A stretch of 64,000 bases of DNA from Pontibacter deserti (GTDB lineage Bacteria > Bacteroidota > Bacteroidia > Cytophagales > Hymenobacteraceae): the NCBI RefSeq assembly GCF_023630255.1, contig NZ_JALPRS010000001.1, forward strand, positions 620,001 to 684,000. Reading direction: 5' to 3'. Shown here in pieces: positions 44,476-54,102 of the stretch. The position numbers were made by a program, and so were the translations under genes. The first letter of the stretch is position 1. Each line of letters begins with the position of its first letter. The notes below the pieces were generated by a model. It did no database searches. It was given only the letters and a program-made list of their open reading frames with translations, and was not told where the DNA came from.

Positions 44476-45315
44476 TTACTTCACAAAATATCCTAATAAC
44501 CTGCGGGCATAACCATTAGCCAAATGATATGGAATGTAAGGTTTTGGACAGTTTTTAAGTGTAAAACGTGTAAAATCTCTCAAGTTACCACCGCCCTTAA
44601 TATCAAAAAGGTGCTTGTAATAATTTTTAAAACTCTTTTCACGTCTTATTTGCCTCTCTCCACTCTCTTCAGGATAAGTATAAATTTTGGCATCGTAATT
44701 ACAGAAGAGTTCAAAGCCGGCTCTGCGTACCGTGTGAGTATAGTCGTAATCAGCAATGTAATGCGGGAAACGTTCCTGATCAAAAATACCTACTTTATCA
44801 ATTATGCTACTTGGTATAAGAAGGCTGCGACCAGGCAGATGTGTAACGGCATGAATGCCTTTTTGATCTTCTGGTTTTAGGGAGTCCAGTACCTGCTCAA
44901 TTTTATTCAGTTTCCAATTCAGTCTTTCACCGCCAAAAAGAGCTTTACCTGATATAGCATCAAGCTCTAATGCACCAAGCAGAGCATTGGGTTTGCACTC
45001 ATGCCATTTATACATATTCTCGATCAAGTCACGGTCAGCTACTATATCGTTATTCATTGTCATAATAAGCCGAGCATTTTGGCGCAGGGCATAATTAATG
45101 CCCATATTAACTCCAGCTGTCCAAAACAGACCACCATCTCCTTTTAGTATTGTTACTTCCGGAAACTCACTTCTGAGCATGGCTTCTGTACCGTCTGTAG
45201 AGCCATCATCAACAATTATTACAGTATAGCCTTTATTTGACTGCTCTCTTAAAGATTGTAAACAAGCTTTTGTATATTCTTTTCTATTAAAAACGGGTAT
45301 AACTATATGAATCAT
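44476..45315 (-). CDS. GT2 family glycosyltransferase
   Basis: A 279-residue GT-A fold enzyme starting MIHIVIPVFNRKEYT, with VIIVDDGSTDGTEAML (about residues 33-48), TMNNDIVADRD as the metal-binding DxD-like region, and a C-terminal HYIADYDYTHTVRRAG typical of rhamnosyl-type GT2 enzymes. The open frame extends 26 codons further upstream (to 45393), but that extension has no family resemblance and the GT2 fold begins right at this Met, so I chose 45315. The downstream beta-helix gene starts 3 bp after its stop. Sugar and acceptor are unknown. Confidence 0.9.
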   Translation of the reverse strand: MIHIVIPVFNRKEYTKACLQSLREQSNKGYTVIIVDDGSTDGTEAMLRSEFPEVTILKGDGGLFWTAGVNMGINYALRQNARLIMTMNNDIVADRDLIENMYKWHECKPNALLGALELDAISGKALFGGERLNWKLNKIEQVLDSLKPEDQKGIHAVTHLPGRSLLIPSSIIDKVGIFDQERFPHYIADYDYTHTVRRAGFELFCNYDAKIYTYPEESGERQIRREKSFKNYYKHLFDIKGGGNLRDFTRFTLKNCPKPYIPYHLANGYARRLLGYFVK

Positions 45316-45444
45316 ACTAATCTGTCTGAAAGGTAGCTCACCAGCCTGGACTGATGATACTTGTGTTAAAAGGATTAAATTTAAACATGCCAAGTAATGG
45401 CTTATGCGTACTTCAGATACGCAAGTCTGTACTTGGAGGTAGTA

Positions 45445-46377
45445 TTACAAACTAAAGCTGAAGATGCTTTTAAGTTTTGCTTTCACTTTGTCTCGCATCG
45501 AGAAATTAAATGTTCTTCTGTCTGATTCTAGATCTCTTAGTACAAATTTTGGGTGCCGTAACGGAAATTCTATTTCCTGTTCAATAAGTTGAGCCTTTTT
45601 CTCATGTGAATTGAAGGTATGTGTGGCATCTTCTCCGAAGCCTATATTTCGAACCAGATTTACTTCGGGCACGATACAAAGCCCTGAATTACTATGTACT
45701 GTAAACTGCCACTGGTAATCCCATACATCGCCTTTCTGTATATGTGTATAGGTTTTCTCTAGTAACCCTAGCCGATAAGCTTTCTCAATTTTGTTAAGGT
45801 ATAAGCCATCCAGGTAACCTTTCTGTTTTAGTTCAGGGTAGTTAGGGATATTGATGTCAAACAGCTTCCAGGCTCGACGCCATGTAGCCCAGCCCCAGGC
45901 ATTTACATTGTTTGAGAAGTAGTAAGAGTAATCACTGTCACGGCGCCAGCCTTCCAGGTAATTGTTGCCACCTATATGCATAATGCGCGTGTCGTTTTTA
46001 TACTTCTCCAGTATTTCCTGGCAGAACCAGAAGAAGCTTTTAGAAGGCACACAATCATCTTCAAGTATAATACCTGCCTCTTCGCTATCAAAAAACCAGG
46101 ATATGGCTGTAGCTGGTGCTACCCCACAACCTAAATTCTTCTCCTGAAATAGCGTTTTAACTTCACATTCCCAGTCTACCTGTTCTACTATGCGGCGCGC
46201 AGAACTACATTTTTCTTGGTCAGTAGGTACATGCGGTCTTGGGCCATCAGCGGCAACATATAATTTCGCAGGCCTTAGCTGCCTGATACGATCGAATACT
46301 TTTTGAGTAGTATGTGCCCTGTTAAATATGATCAGTAATACGGGTGTCTGCAGGGTGTTGAGTGTAGTGTTACTCAT
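45445..46377 (-). CDS. Glycosyltransferase (nucleotide-diphospho-sugar transferase family)
   Basis: A 310-residue GT-A-like protein. It opens with PVLLIIFNRAHTTQKVF and KLYVAADGPR, then carries the acidic motif GIILEDDCVPSKSFF (about residues 109-123) and a long aromatic stretch with NAWGWATWRRAW (about 164-175). This combination is typical of a widespread Bacteroidota family annotated as nucleotide-diphospho-sugar or GT2-like transferases in surface-polysaccharide loci. It sits in the EPS operon between the Wzy polymerase and the GT2 enzyme. Donor sugar unknown. Confidence 0.87.
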   Translation of the reverse strand: MSNTTLNTLQTPVLLIIFNRAHTTQKVFDRIRQLRPAKLYVAADGPRPHVPTDQEKCSSARRIVEQVDWECEVKTLFQEKNLGCGVAPATAISWFFDSEEAGIILEDDCVPSKSFFWFCQEILEKYKNDTRIMHIGGNNYLEGWRRDSDYSYYFSNNVNAWGWATWRRAWKLFDINIPNYPELKQKGYLDGLYLNKIEKAYRLGLLEKTYTHIQKGDVWDYQWQFTVHSNSGLCIVPEVNLVRNIGFGEDATHTFNSHEKKAQLIEQEIEFPLRHPKFVLRDLESDRRTFNFSMRDKVKAKLKSIFSFSL

Positions 46378-46437
46378 AAGATTAGTATAGTACGTATATA
46401 TAGGTGTTGTACTAGATTCAGTAAATTTGGATACAGA

Positions 46438-47736
46438 TTAATGAGAAATTAATCTTTGTTTTATTGCTTGTAGAGTAGCTTTTCTACGTCTTACGAAGGC
46501 AAGTAGATAACTTGTTCTTTCATTATGCTCTTCTTCCAGGGCTACAATTGCCCAGCCCAACACACCGTAGAAGAAAGGAGGCAGTATGTAAGAGATACCA
46601 AATACAAACCCGCTCAATACGAACGATAGAAGCATGATCTGGTTATTAGTAAGCATAGGCATTCGTAGACCTCTCCAGATGCCATAAACTGCCTGTAGTA
46701 AGTATAAGAACAGGCCCATCAAGCCAATATAGAAAAGCACATCTACATAAAAGCTATGAAAGAAGTGCCCATGACCATCTTCAAAAACAGGTTTATCAAT
46801 ATCATCCCGGTAAAACTGGATAGGAAGTTCAAATCCTTCGAAGCGCATACCTAGAAACAAATTCTCTTTTATAAAGGGTAAGTAAGACATCCATTGGATG
46901 TAACGCCAGCTGCCTGTTCCTTGCTTATCAAAATTCTCAATGTCAGAGAAGTTATCCATTATCTTCACTATCACCTCTGGGTGCATCGAGAAAATGAATG
47001 CACTACTGGCTATGGCTCCACCAAGGATTATTGTAGCTATAGGTAAAATTTTACCAAGTGTTATGGGAGTTTCTGTTTTAAATCGGAACAAAAGGTAGTA
47101 GATAACTAAAACAACTGCCGTTGAAATCCAAACTGTTCTGTGCTGGAAGAAGAATATAGATAGTAGCACAAAGAAAGCCATCCCCAAACTGTATAATCTA
47201 GGCTTAGTGAAATACTCTGTTACGAAATACAGGAATGGAATAACCAGCATGTAAACAGAAGTGGAATGAACACCTCGTTCATGTTGGGTAAATGACGATA
47301 AACTTAATGCGCTAGGGTTAACAATTAAAACATTCAGCCAAAAGCCTATTAAAATAAAATAAACTATATGGGAGAATTTGAGATAGTAATTCCCTTTATA
47401 AAATGTGTAAGTAAAAAAAGAGAAGTAAAAAATTAATACTTTGAGAAAAACATGCGGATAAATGAAGAAAGAATTATACTTATAATATGACTCAAAGACT
47501 AACCCAAATACATAACAGGTAGTGACGAAAAATGCGAAACGCATAGGTGGCGACATACGCTGGAAATGTATCGCACTGTATAAAAATGCAATTCCAGCAA
47601 GCCCCTTCATAAAAATATTGAAAATTGCGCCTTGTTGATCAACGTTATGAGGAGCTGCCAATTCCATAAACATATTGTCTAGGAGAAAGATGGATGCTAG
47701 CGGTATGACAAACAAGAAAGTATAATTCAGCTTCAT
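46438..47736 (-). CDS. wzy: Wzy-type polysaccharide polymerase / O-antigen ligase family protein
   Basis: A 432-residue integral membrane protein with about ten or more hydrophobic segments and a large periplasmic loop near residues 275-330 containing GMRFEGFELP and GHGHFFHSFYVDVLFYIGLMG. That loop is typical of the Wzy_C/O-antigen ligase family, which joins repeat units (or attaches polymer) on the outer face of the inner membrane. Next to Wzx, Wzc and Wza the polymerase role fits best. Sequence conservation in this family is low, so the call rests on topology, loop and context. Confidence 0.87.
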   Translation of the reverse strand: MKLNYTFLFVIPLASIFLLDNMFMELAAPHNVDQQGAIFNIFMKGLAGIAFLYSAIHFQRMSPPMRFAFFVTTCYVFGLVFESYYKYNSFFIYPHVFLKVLIFYFSFFTYTFYKGNYYLKFSHIVYFILIGFWLNVLIVNPSALSLSSFTQHERGVHSTSVYMLVIPFLYFVTEYFTKPRLYSLGMAFFVLLSIFFFQHRTVWISTAVVLVIYYLLFRFKTETPITLGKILPIATIILGGAIASSAFIFSMHPEVIVKIMDNFSDIENFDKQGTGSWRYIQWMSYLPFIKENLFLGMRFEGFELPIQFYRDDIDKPVFEDGHGHFFHSFYVDVLFYIGLMGLFLYLLQAVYGIWRGLRMPMLTNNQIMLLSFVLSGFVFGISYILPPFFYGVLGWAIVALEEEHNERTSYLLAFVRRRKATLQAIKQRLISH

Positions 47737-47759
47737 TTAAAATTACTATTGCAGCTTAT

Positions 47760-48968
47760 TCACGGGAGTGGATTATGTTCTGCGTGTATTGTTAGTTTTT
47801 TGATTTGTTCGGCCGGTTCTAGTTCCCTTCCGAGTATTTTACTGTAATAGTCTAGATGTCTTTTGATAACAACCTCTTCAGAAAAGTGTGCTTGGGCATA
47901 AACTTTAGCCGTGTTGCTTAACTTGTTCCTATATGAATCATCTTCTAAAAGTTTAATAACAGCTAATGCTATATCATCGGATGACGTTATATCGCAAAGA
48001 ATACCAGCATTTCCATGATTAAGTAGATAAGGAACAAATCCACTTTTTCTACCACCTACTACAGCTGTCCCTGATACCATAGCCTCAAGTATAGCCATTC
48101 CAAAAGACTCTTCTACAGAAGGGTGTAATAGCACTTTAGCGCCTGCTATCTGTTTAACAACTTCTGTGTATGGTAATGGGCCAATAAATATTATACCAGC
48201 ATCCAGCTTATACTTTTTAGCATATTTCTGCGCAGGTCCACCTTCTTCCATGTCTACGCCTACCAAGTGATAAGATAAATCTGGAAACTGTTCCCTTATT
48301 TTGGCAAAAGCATAAAGCGCTTTATGAATATTTTTTCGTTTCGTAAATCCTTGGACAACTGATACTATATAATCACCCTTACCTGGTACCATTTGGCTTA
48401 TTTGTTCTATGGTTTCAGTGTAAAAGTTATTTATGATAAGCGTTTTAGATCTCTCTTCCTTATTAAGTATGCTATATGTATAATAGGAGTTAGCAATCAG
48501 GTACTTCGCTTTACTCACAACAATTTGATTCATGAGCCAGCGTACAATTCTGAACATGTCTGGCTGGTTTTGCAAGATTTTGCTAGCCACATCATGTAAG
48601 CTTACAACAGTTGGTATACCTGTTTTTAGAGCAGCCCATCCAAATTCATAAGACCAGAAAGCACTAATAAAATCTGCGGGATGAGCTTCTATCTGTTTGC
48701 GAAGGTCTTCCACTTCAAAACTGAAGAAGCGCCTGCCTGGTTGAGGTTTAGCTCTGCTGATACATATCTTTAAATTTCCGCTTTCAAGTACTTGCGGGGT
48801 ATCAATATGACACGAATTTGTATATCCAATAACTTTGTAACCTCGCTTAAGCAAGGCATTAATAAAATGTGAAGTAAGAGGAAAACTGTTTGTTTCAGGT
48901 AATGCAGTATACCCCAGGTCCCAGTCCAGCAATTTAAGATCGATCGGTCCACAAACTCCTATAGTCAT
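47760..48968 (-). CDS. GT4 family glycosyltransferase (paralogue of 40853-42040)
   Basis: A 402-residue GT-B enzyme opening MTIGVCGPIDLKLLD, with PQPGRRFFSFE, FWSYEFGWAALKTGIPT, SVVQGFTKRKNIHKA, GVDMEEGGPAQ and HPSVEESFGMAILEAMVSG. It aligns along its length with the GT4 gene at 40853. It lies in the operon between Wzx and Wzy, gaps of about 25-30 bp each side. The two paralogues may act on similar sugars at different steps. A short charged C-terminal tail distinguishes it from the other copy. Confidence 0.92.
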   Translation of the reverse strand: MTIGVCGPIDLKLLDWDLGYTALPETNSFPLTSHFINALLKRGYKVIGYTNSCHIDTPQVLESGNLKICISRAKPQPGRRFFSFEVEDLRKQIEAHPADFISAFWSYEFGWAALKTGIPTVVSLHDVASKILQNQPDMFRIVRWLMNQIVVSKAKYLIANSYYTYSILNKEERSKTLIINNFYTETIEQISQMVPGKGDYIVSVVQGFTKRKNIHKALYAFAKIREQFPDLSYHLVGVDMEEGGPAQKYAKKYKLDAGIIFIGPLPYTEVVKQIAGAKVLLHPSVEESFGMAILEAMVSGTAVVGGRKSGFVPYLLNHGNAGILCDITSSDDIALAVIKLLEDDSYRNKLSNTAKVYAQAHFSEEVVIKRHLDYYSKILGRELEPAEQIKKLTIHAEHNPLP

Positions 48969-48997
48969 ACTTCAGATAATTAACCGCAGGGCTTGGT

Positions 48998-50533
48998 TTA
49001 TGAAATAAAGCCTTTTTGGGTAAGGTAATTTTTATATTTCAGCATGATCTTACTTTGGTAAGATTCTGTATTGTCTGCAAGGCCAAGTTTTGAGAATAGT
49101 AATCCTATATCTGCCCTCAATAGCTTATGAGGAAAGAAAAGAGTAAGTATAGCCAGTAGTATAGCACCTGTTAAAATTTGTGCCAGCAGTACTACAAGTA
49201 TTGATACATCCGGGCTCCTGAACAAGGAACTAACTACATAAATGGCTACTGCTATGATGCTTCCATTTATTACTCCTGGCAGGTATACAGATATTTGTTG
49301 TCGATACGAAATATTCAACTCGCGGTTAATGATTTTTTGGTAAAATATTATCTTCACCAATTCACCTAGCACAATAGCAGAAGCAAAGCCAAGCAATCCA
49401 AACCCTTTAAATAAAAAGAAGAAAATAGAAATGACGACCATGAATGCGACGTTGAGCACTATCTTTGAGTTCAGAGCTGCTTTTGCATCGCAAATCATTC
49501 CTGCAAACATGGTTATAAAGCTTAAAGGTATCCCTAGACAAAGTATTTGAAGTACAGGAACTGCAGCAATCCATTTATCACCAAGTAGTAATGCTACTAT
49601 CTCAGGGGCAGCTACCAGAATACCAAAGCAAACAGGTATAATTAAAGTTGCTAAAAATGTAATACTTGATAAATAAGCTTTTCCCAATCTTTCATTATCA
49701 GACTGTAATTTGCTGAATGAAGGAAACATAACCTTGATTATTGTACGGGTAAGCATGTGCATAGGCTGGCTAATCAACTCTCTTGAGCGGTTATAAATAC
49801 CAAGTCTGAAGTCTCCTAAAAAGCGTCCGATAAGTATGGTATCCAAGTTTATGCTCAGGAATTCCAGAAAACTGATAAGTGACATTCTGCTACCATAGCT
49901 GAAGAGCGGCTTATATACTTGCCAGTCGAATGTGAACAGTATATTATGACGCACTACTGCATATGCTCCAATTAACAAAATAACCATCTGTAGCAGTGTT
50001 GCATAGATCAGGCTCCATACGCCAAAGCCTAAATAAGCAAGTGTTATACCAGCGCCGAGGTAAGATATTATGTAAGAGACAGTTTCTAGAATACTAATTG
50101 CTTTGAACTGCATGTTGCGCTCCAGCAAGCTCAGAGCAGTAGAAGACAAGCCACTGATAAGAAATGCGAAAGCCATTGCTCTAACAATTGGTATAGCATC
50201 CGGGTTTTTGAAAAACATGGCAGCTATAGGCGCTACAGCCCAAATTATACCTGTAAAAAGTAATCCAAGTATAGCTGAAGATGTAAAGGCTGCCCTAATA
50301 TGGTCTTTAGTAAGTTCTTCCTGCTGAACTACAGCCTTATTTAAACCAAGATTGGCAAAATAACTACCAAATCGAATTATTACTCCAGCAATGGCTACTA
50401 AACCAAAAGCCTCAGGACTAAGTATCCTGGCCATAATGGCGGTATAACCAATCTGCATTACGGCATTGGCTATCGTAGAAGCAGATCCCCACTTTATACC
50501 ATTCACCGCCTTCGAAGCCAAATTATCACTCAT
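48998..50533 (-). CDS. wzx: Wzx-type polysaccharide flippase (MOP superfamily)
   Basis: A 511-residue membrane protein with about 12-14 helices and the PST/MOP pattern: GIKWGSASTIANAVMQIGYTA at the start, ARILSPEAFGLVA, and ETVSYIISYLGAGITLAYLGFGVWSLIY in the middle. Wzx proteins flip lipid-linked repeat units to the periplasmic side. Its place between the Wzc kinase and a glycosyltransferase, with a Wzy candidate downstream, completes a Wzx/Wzy system. The closely related lipopolysaccharide flippases cannot be separated by eye. Confidence 0.93.
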   Translation of the reverse strand: MSDNLASKAVNGIKWGSASTIANAVMQIGYTAIMARILSPEAFGLVAIAGVIIRFGSYFANLGLNKAVVQQEELTKDHIRAAFTSSAILGLLFTGIIWAVAPIAAMFFKNPDAIPIVRAMAFAFLISGLSSTALSLLERNMQFKAISILETVSYIISYLGAGITLAYLGFGVWSLIYATLLQMVILLIGAYAVVRHNILFTFDWQVYKPLFSYGSRMSLISFLEFLSINLDTILIGRFLGDFRLGIYNRSRELISQPMHMLTRTIIKVMFPSFSKLQSDNERLGKAYLSSITFLATLIIPVCFGILVAAPEIVALLLGDKWIAAVPVLQILCLGIPLSFITMFAGMICDAKAALNSKIVLNVAFMVVISIFFFLFKGFGLLGFASAIVLGELVKIIFYQKIINRELNISYRQQISVYLPGVINGSIIAVAIYVVSSLFRSPDVSILVVLLAQILTGAILLAILTLFFPHKLLRADIGLLFSKLGLADNTESYQSKIMLKYKNYLTQKGFIS

Positions 50534-50623
50534 ATAGAATTGTTGTATGTTTATATGCCTGTAACTATAAAGACAGATACAGGCATATAAATCAATGTTG
50601 GATACTGTTAAATAGCGTGCAGT

Positions 50624-52996
50624 TTATACATAGTAGTAAGAAGCCTTTTTCTTATATCCGTACTCGTACGTGTTGCTGTAATCCAGATCATTAATGATCA
50701 TGTATAGGTTTTTGATCTTTTTAGCAGCATACAACTCATTGATCTGCCCAAGCATTCCTTTATCTGTGTATTTATGTTTCACCACATATAGGTTTGTATC
50801 CAAGTGCTTCATCAGGATAAAATATTCAGATACAAAACCGATTGGCGGAGTATCAACTACTATGTAATCATACTGCTCTTTTAATTTTTCAATAAGTTCA
50901 CGCATTTTAGGCAATTCAAGCAGTCGAATTGCATTTTCAGGTATAGGTCCACAAGGGATAATATCCAAATTTTCGATTTCGGTCGATTGTATAACTTCTT
51001 CTAATGGCAGCCCCTGCATCAGGAAAGAAGAAAGGCCCGCTGCGTTATTTGTGTTGAAATATTTTCCAAAAGTAGGTTTACGCATGTCAGATTCAATTAG
51101 TACAACTCTCTTACCGGACATGGCTAGTTCACTACTTAAGTTAACCGAACAGAACGTCTTGCCCTCTCCCGAAATAGATGATGTAACACCTACTACTTTA
51201 AAACTGCTCTCAGACAACAAGTACTGTAGGTTAATACGGATAGATCTAAATGATTCTGCAATTGCAGAGCGTGGATTGTTTTTAACTGCCAGTTTATCTG
51301 ATTTGCTGCCATGTGCCACCACGCCTAAGAATGGAATACTTGTGATAGCATTCAAGTCATTTTTCCCTTGTATAGTATTATCAACATTACTTATCAGCAC
51401 AATTAAACCAGCAGGGATTGCTAAGCCAATCAGTAATGCCAACATGTAAATCATTTTTGGTTTTACGTTGATAGGGCCTACACTGGCAAGCGCTGCATGA
51501 TCAACTATTTTCTTGTCAGTAGTGTTAGTAGCCAATGCTATAGCTGCTTCTGCACGCTTTTCTAACAGGAAATCATAACGTTTATTAATAAATTCTGCCT
51601 GGCTTTGCAGATCCATAAGACGTCTTTCGTTTTCAGGTATTTTGGCAAGGCTGGTCTCAATCTGATTCATTCTTCGATCCACATCTTTCAGAGATATGTC
51701 AGCGGAACGGATCAGATTTTTTAGGTTAGCAATGATAGAGCTTTTAGTGCTTGCTATCTTGCCTTCTAAAACCTGTAACAGCTGGTTTTTTTGTGTAGCG
51801 TTAACTTCATAGCCGGCTTTTTGCTTGTTCAGTTCAGACAACTCCAAGAATAGGTTGTTTAAATTTGGATTCTGGATACCAGCTACTGTAGGTGATACAG
51901 ATTGGGCGATACCATCACCATTCTGAATCTGTTCCAGAATGTTCTGATAGTATATTTTGTCAGTTGTAATTTGTGCTCTTTCAATCTCTAACTGCGACAG
52001 TTTTTCATAGTTAATGTTAGATTGTACATCAATATTTGCTATTCGGTTTGCTGATCTGAAAGAAGAAAGTGCCTGCTTACTTTGCCTTAAAGAATCAGTT
52101 AGCATGGCTAATTCATTCTCAATAAATTCTAGGGTTTTGCGCCCATTCTGATTCTTTTCTTGAAGGTCATTGGCTACATAAGTATCCATGAGTGTGTTCA
52201 GGAACAGGATCTCTTTTTCAGGTATACTTCCTTTGCTAACTAGCCATAGTACCCTTGCTTCACGTTCAATCGGTGAAACTTCTAGATGAGCCTGATGCTG
52301 GCTCACTTGACTATCTAAGCTATTAATAATGAAGTAATGCTCCTTTGCAGGAGCAACATCTACGTTCTTTGATGGCTCCAAAGTAAAACTTAAGTACTTA
52401 TCCTTATAAGGCTTTCCTACAGGTAATACTTTTGTGAACTCAACCTCAGGTAAATACTCCTTTACGGTGTGGTTCTTGAAATTGTAGTGCGCAACATCTT
52501 TCCCTTTAACTGTTAGCTCATATTTATTGCCAGGAAGCATGCGTACAGTCATAGGCACATCTACTAATTGATGAGCATTTGTGTCCAATTTTATAGTATA
52601 AGGCGCAGACTCATACTGTTCTTCTACAATTATATCTGTTATGCTATTTAACCAATGATCACTCACCTTATAATAGGATACATTAAAGTCGAGGCGTAGC
52701 ATTGCTTTTCTGATCATTTCAGTTGATTTGATCAGGCCAATCTCATCTTCCACTTTAATACCCTTATTCTGTACTTCAAGTAGGTTAAGTAATTCCTGAG
52801 CTTTTTTAGAACCTGTGTGTTGATCACCAAGCAAAATTGTAGCGCTGAACTTATAGAGACGCTCAGAGCTTTTTACATACACATAGGCAACAGCTAATGA
52901 GACTATAGCAAATAATAGAAACAAATACCACTTTGCTTTGAACTTGAAAAGCCAGCTTTTTAGGTCTATTTCATGTTCTTTTGTATTCTTCTTCAT
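50624..52996 (-). CDS. wzc: Wzc-type polysaccharide co-polymerase and tyrosine autokinase
   Basis: A 790-residue inner-membrane protein controlling polymer length and export. It has an N-terminal Wzz-like region with a membrane helix (about 28-48), long coiled coils (about 280-490), a second helix (about 510-530), and a C-terminal BY-kinase. The kinase shows Walker A SSISGEGKT (about residues 602-610), Walker A' VVLIESDMRKP, Walker B YIVVDTPP, and a Tyr-rich tail (YEYGYKKKASYYYV) for autophosphorylation. It starts 5 bp after the Wza-like gene and is probably co-translated with it. Confidence 0.96.
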   Translation of the reverse strand: MKKNTKEHEIDLKSWLFKFKAKWYLFLLFAIVSLAVAYVYVKSSERLYKFSATILLGDQHTGSKKAQELLNLLEVQNKGIKVEDEIGLIKSTEMIRKAMLRLDFNVSYYKVSDHWLNSITDIIVEEQYESAPYTIKLDTNAHQLVDVPMTVRMLPGNKYELTVKGKDVAHYNFKNHTVKEYLPEVEFTKVLPVGKPYKDKYLSFTLEPSKNVDVAPAKEHYFIINSLDSQVSQHQAHLEVSPIEREARVLWLVSKGSIPEKEILFLNTLMDTYVANDLQEKNQNGRKTLEFIENELAMLTDSLRQSKQALSSFRSANRIANIDVQSNINYEKLSQLEIERAQITTDKIYYQNILEQIQNGDGIAQSVSPTVAGIQNPNLNNLFLELSELNKQKAGYEVNATQKNQLLQVLEGKIASTKSSIIANLKNLIRSADISLKDVDRRMNQIETSLAKIPENERRLMDLQSQAEFINKRYDFLLEKRAEAAIALATNTTDKKIVDHAALASVGPINVKPKMIYMLALLIGLAIPAGLIVLISNVDNTIQGKNDLNAITSIPFLGVVAHGSKSDKLAVKNNPRSAIAESFRSIRINLQYLLSESSFKVVGVTSSISGEGKTFCSVNLSSELAMSGKRVVLIESDMRKPTFGKYFNTNNAAGLSSFLMQGLPLEEVIQSTEIENLDIIPCGPIPENAIRLLELPKMRELIEKLKEQYDYIVVDTPPIGFVSEYFILMKHLDTNLYVVKHKYTDKGMLGQINELYAAKKIKNLYMIINDLDYSNTYEYGYKKKASYYYV

Positions 52997-53001
52997 GGGG
53001 G

Positions 53002-53772
53002 TTATTTCACAAAATTTAAAAATAAAGCTGCTGTCGAGACTACACCCAATACTACAGATATAATTACAAGGTTTTCACGCTTCAGATGTGTCTTGCGAGG
53101 CTCTATATATAGTACGTCGTTTGGCAACAGGTAGTAGTATGGTGATTGTACGAGGCTTGGGTCTGTCAGGTCAAGTAATATCACCTCCGAGCCTCCTGGT
53201 TTTTGGCGAATAAGTTTTATGTTCTGGCGATTAGCACCCTGCCTTAAATCTCCGGCCATAGCAAGACCTTCCAACAGGTTGGCTTGTTCATTGTAAACAT
53301 GGTAGTAGCCTGGGTTCTCGACTTCGCCCAGGATGCTTATTTTAAAACTGATTAGCTTTACTACAACGGTAGCACCATTAAGGTAGCGATCAAGATTACG
53401 CTGAATGAGTTGCTGTGCCTGTAAAGTATTCATGCCAGCAACCTTTAGTTTACCAACGTTAGGTAGGTTAATGTTACCTTCACTATCAATAGAATATCCG
53501 CTCAGGTACATACTGCCTGGTTCAGCTACCCCAAATCCGTTGGTTGGGCTGATGATGTTATATATTTCCGATAATTCACTTTCCGCACTCAGTACCTTAA
53601 CAGATAATACATCATTTACCTGTAACTTATAATCTGGTACATTGTTGTTAAATGTAGTAGGAGTGGTGTTCTTCAGATTTTCATTTTGCATGTAAACCAA
53701 CTCTTTTTTTGTAACGCATGAGCTGACTACCATCAGGCAGAATAAAAAATAAAATATGTTTTTCATGTTCAT
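53002..53772 (-). CDS. wza: Wza-type polysaccharide export lipoprotein
   Basis: A 256-residue outer-membrane export protein. The signal ends in a lipobox (VVSSC, Cys near residue 19). The mature part has a polysaccharide-export domain (YKLQVNDVLSVKVLS), an SLBB-type region (ISILGEVENPGYYHV) and a C-terminal hydrophobic segment (about 235-253), which in this group may act as a transmembrane piece of the outer-membrane channel. It is the first gene of the nine-gene minus-strand EPS operon; the long AT-rich region upstream should contain the operon promoter. An alternative start is the Met at residue 3. Confidence 0.95.
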   Translation of the reverse strand: MNMKNIFYFLFCLMVVSSCVTKKELVYMQNENLKNTTPTTFNNNVPDYKLQVNDVLSVKVLSAESELSEIYNIISPTNGFGVAEPGSMYLSGYSIDSEGNINLPNVGKLKVAGMNTLQAQQLIQRNLDRYLNGATVVVKLISFKISILGEVENPGYYHVYNEQANLLEGLAMAGDLRQGANRQNIKLIRQKPGGSEVILLDLTDPSLVQSPYYYLLPNDVLYIEPRKTHLKRENLVIISVVLGVVSTAALFLNFVK

Positions 53773-54102
53773 GATTAAGGGTGTTACGTCCTGAACGTAT
53801 GGTGTTTAAGGAGCTGCAACCAGCGAGATATGCATTTCTAATGGATGCTGGTTTGCATTAATTCAGCCATATATACTGCGAATGCACAAAAAAGATGCTG
53901 AAACATTTAAATATTCTGATGGATAAATAAGAGATTGTTATAATGCTATCAACTGAAGAGAATAGCAGCTTTAGAGGATGTTATGTAGTGTAAATATGTG
54001 GTTGTATGACTGTTATAGTAAAGTATAACTAACAGGCGGTGCATACAGTATAAGACAAGGAAATAGCAGCTAGCCTGCTGCTTTTTTATAGCTTATTTTT
54101 GC
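53773..54102. other. Divergent intergenic region with candidate promoter
   Basis: About 330 bases between the EPS operon (minus) and the deacetylase gene (plus). I see no gene. A small GC-rich hairpin with a T run lies at about 54066-54087 and a TATTTTTG box just before the deacetylase ATG. The EPS operon promoter should lie here but cannot be placed with confidence. Confidence 0.5.
54094..54101 (+). promoter_or_regulatory. Candidate -7 box (TATTTTTG) next to start codon
   Basis: TATTTTTG matches the Bacteroidota -7 consensus TAnnTTTG and ends one base before the ATG at 54103, as in genes with very short or no leaders. The -33 element is not clear, so this is only a candidate. Confidence 0.35.

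Noticed and set aside
45316..45393. 26-codon N-terminal extension of the GT2 gene
   Set aside because: The extension looks like a signal peptide by chance, but the GT2 fold starts exactly at the Met at 45315 and cytoplasmic GT2 enzymes carry no signal peptide.
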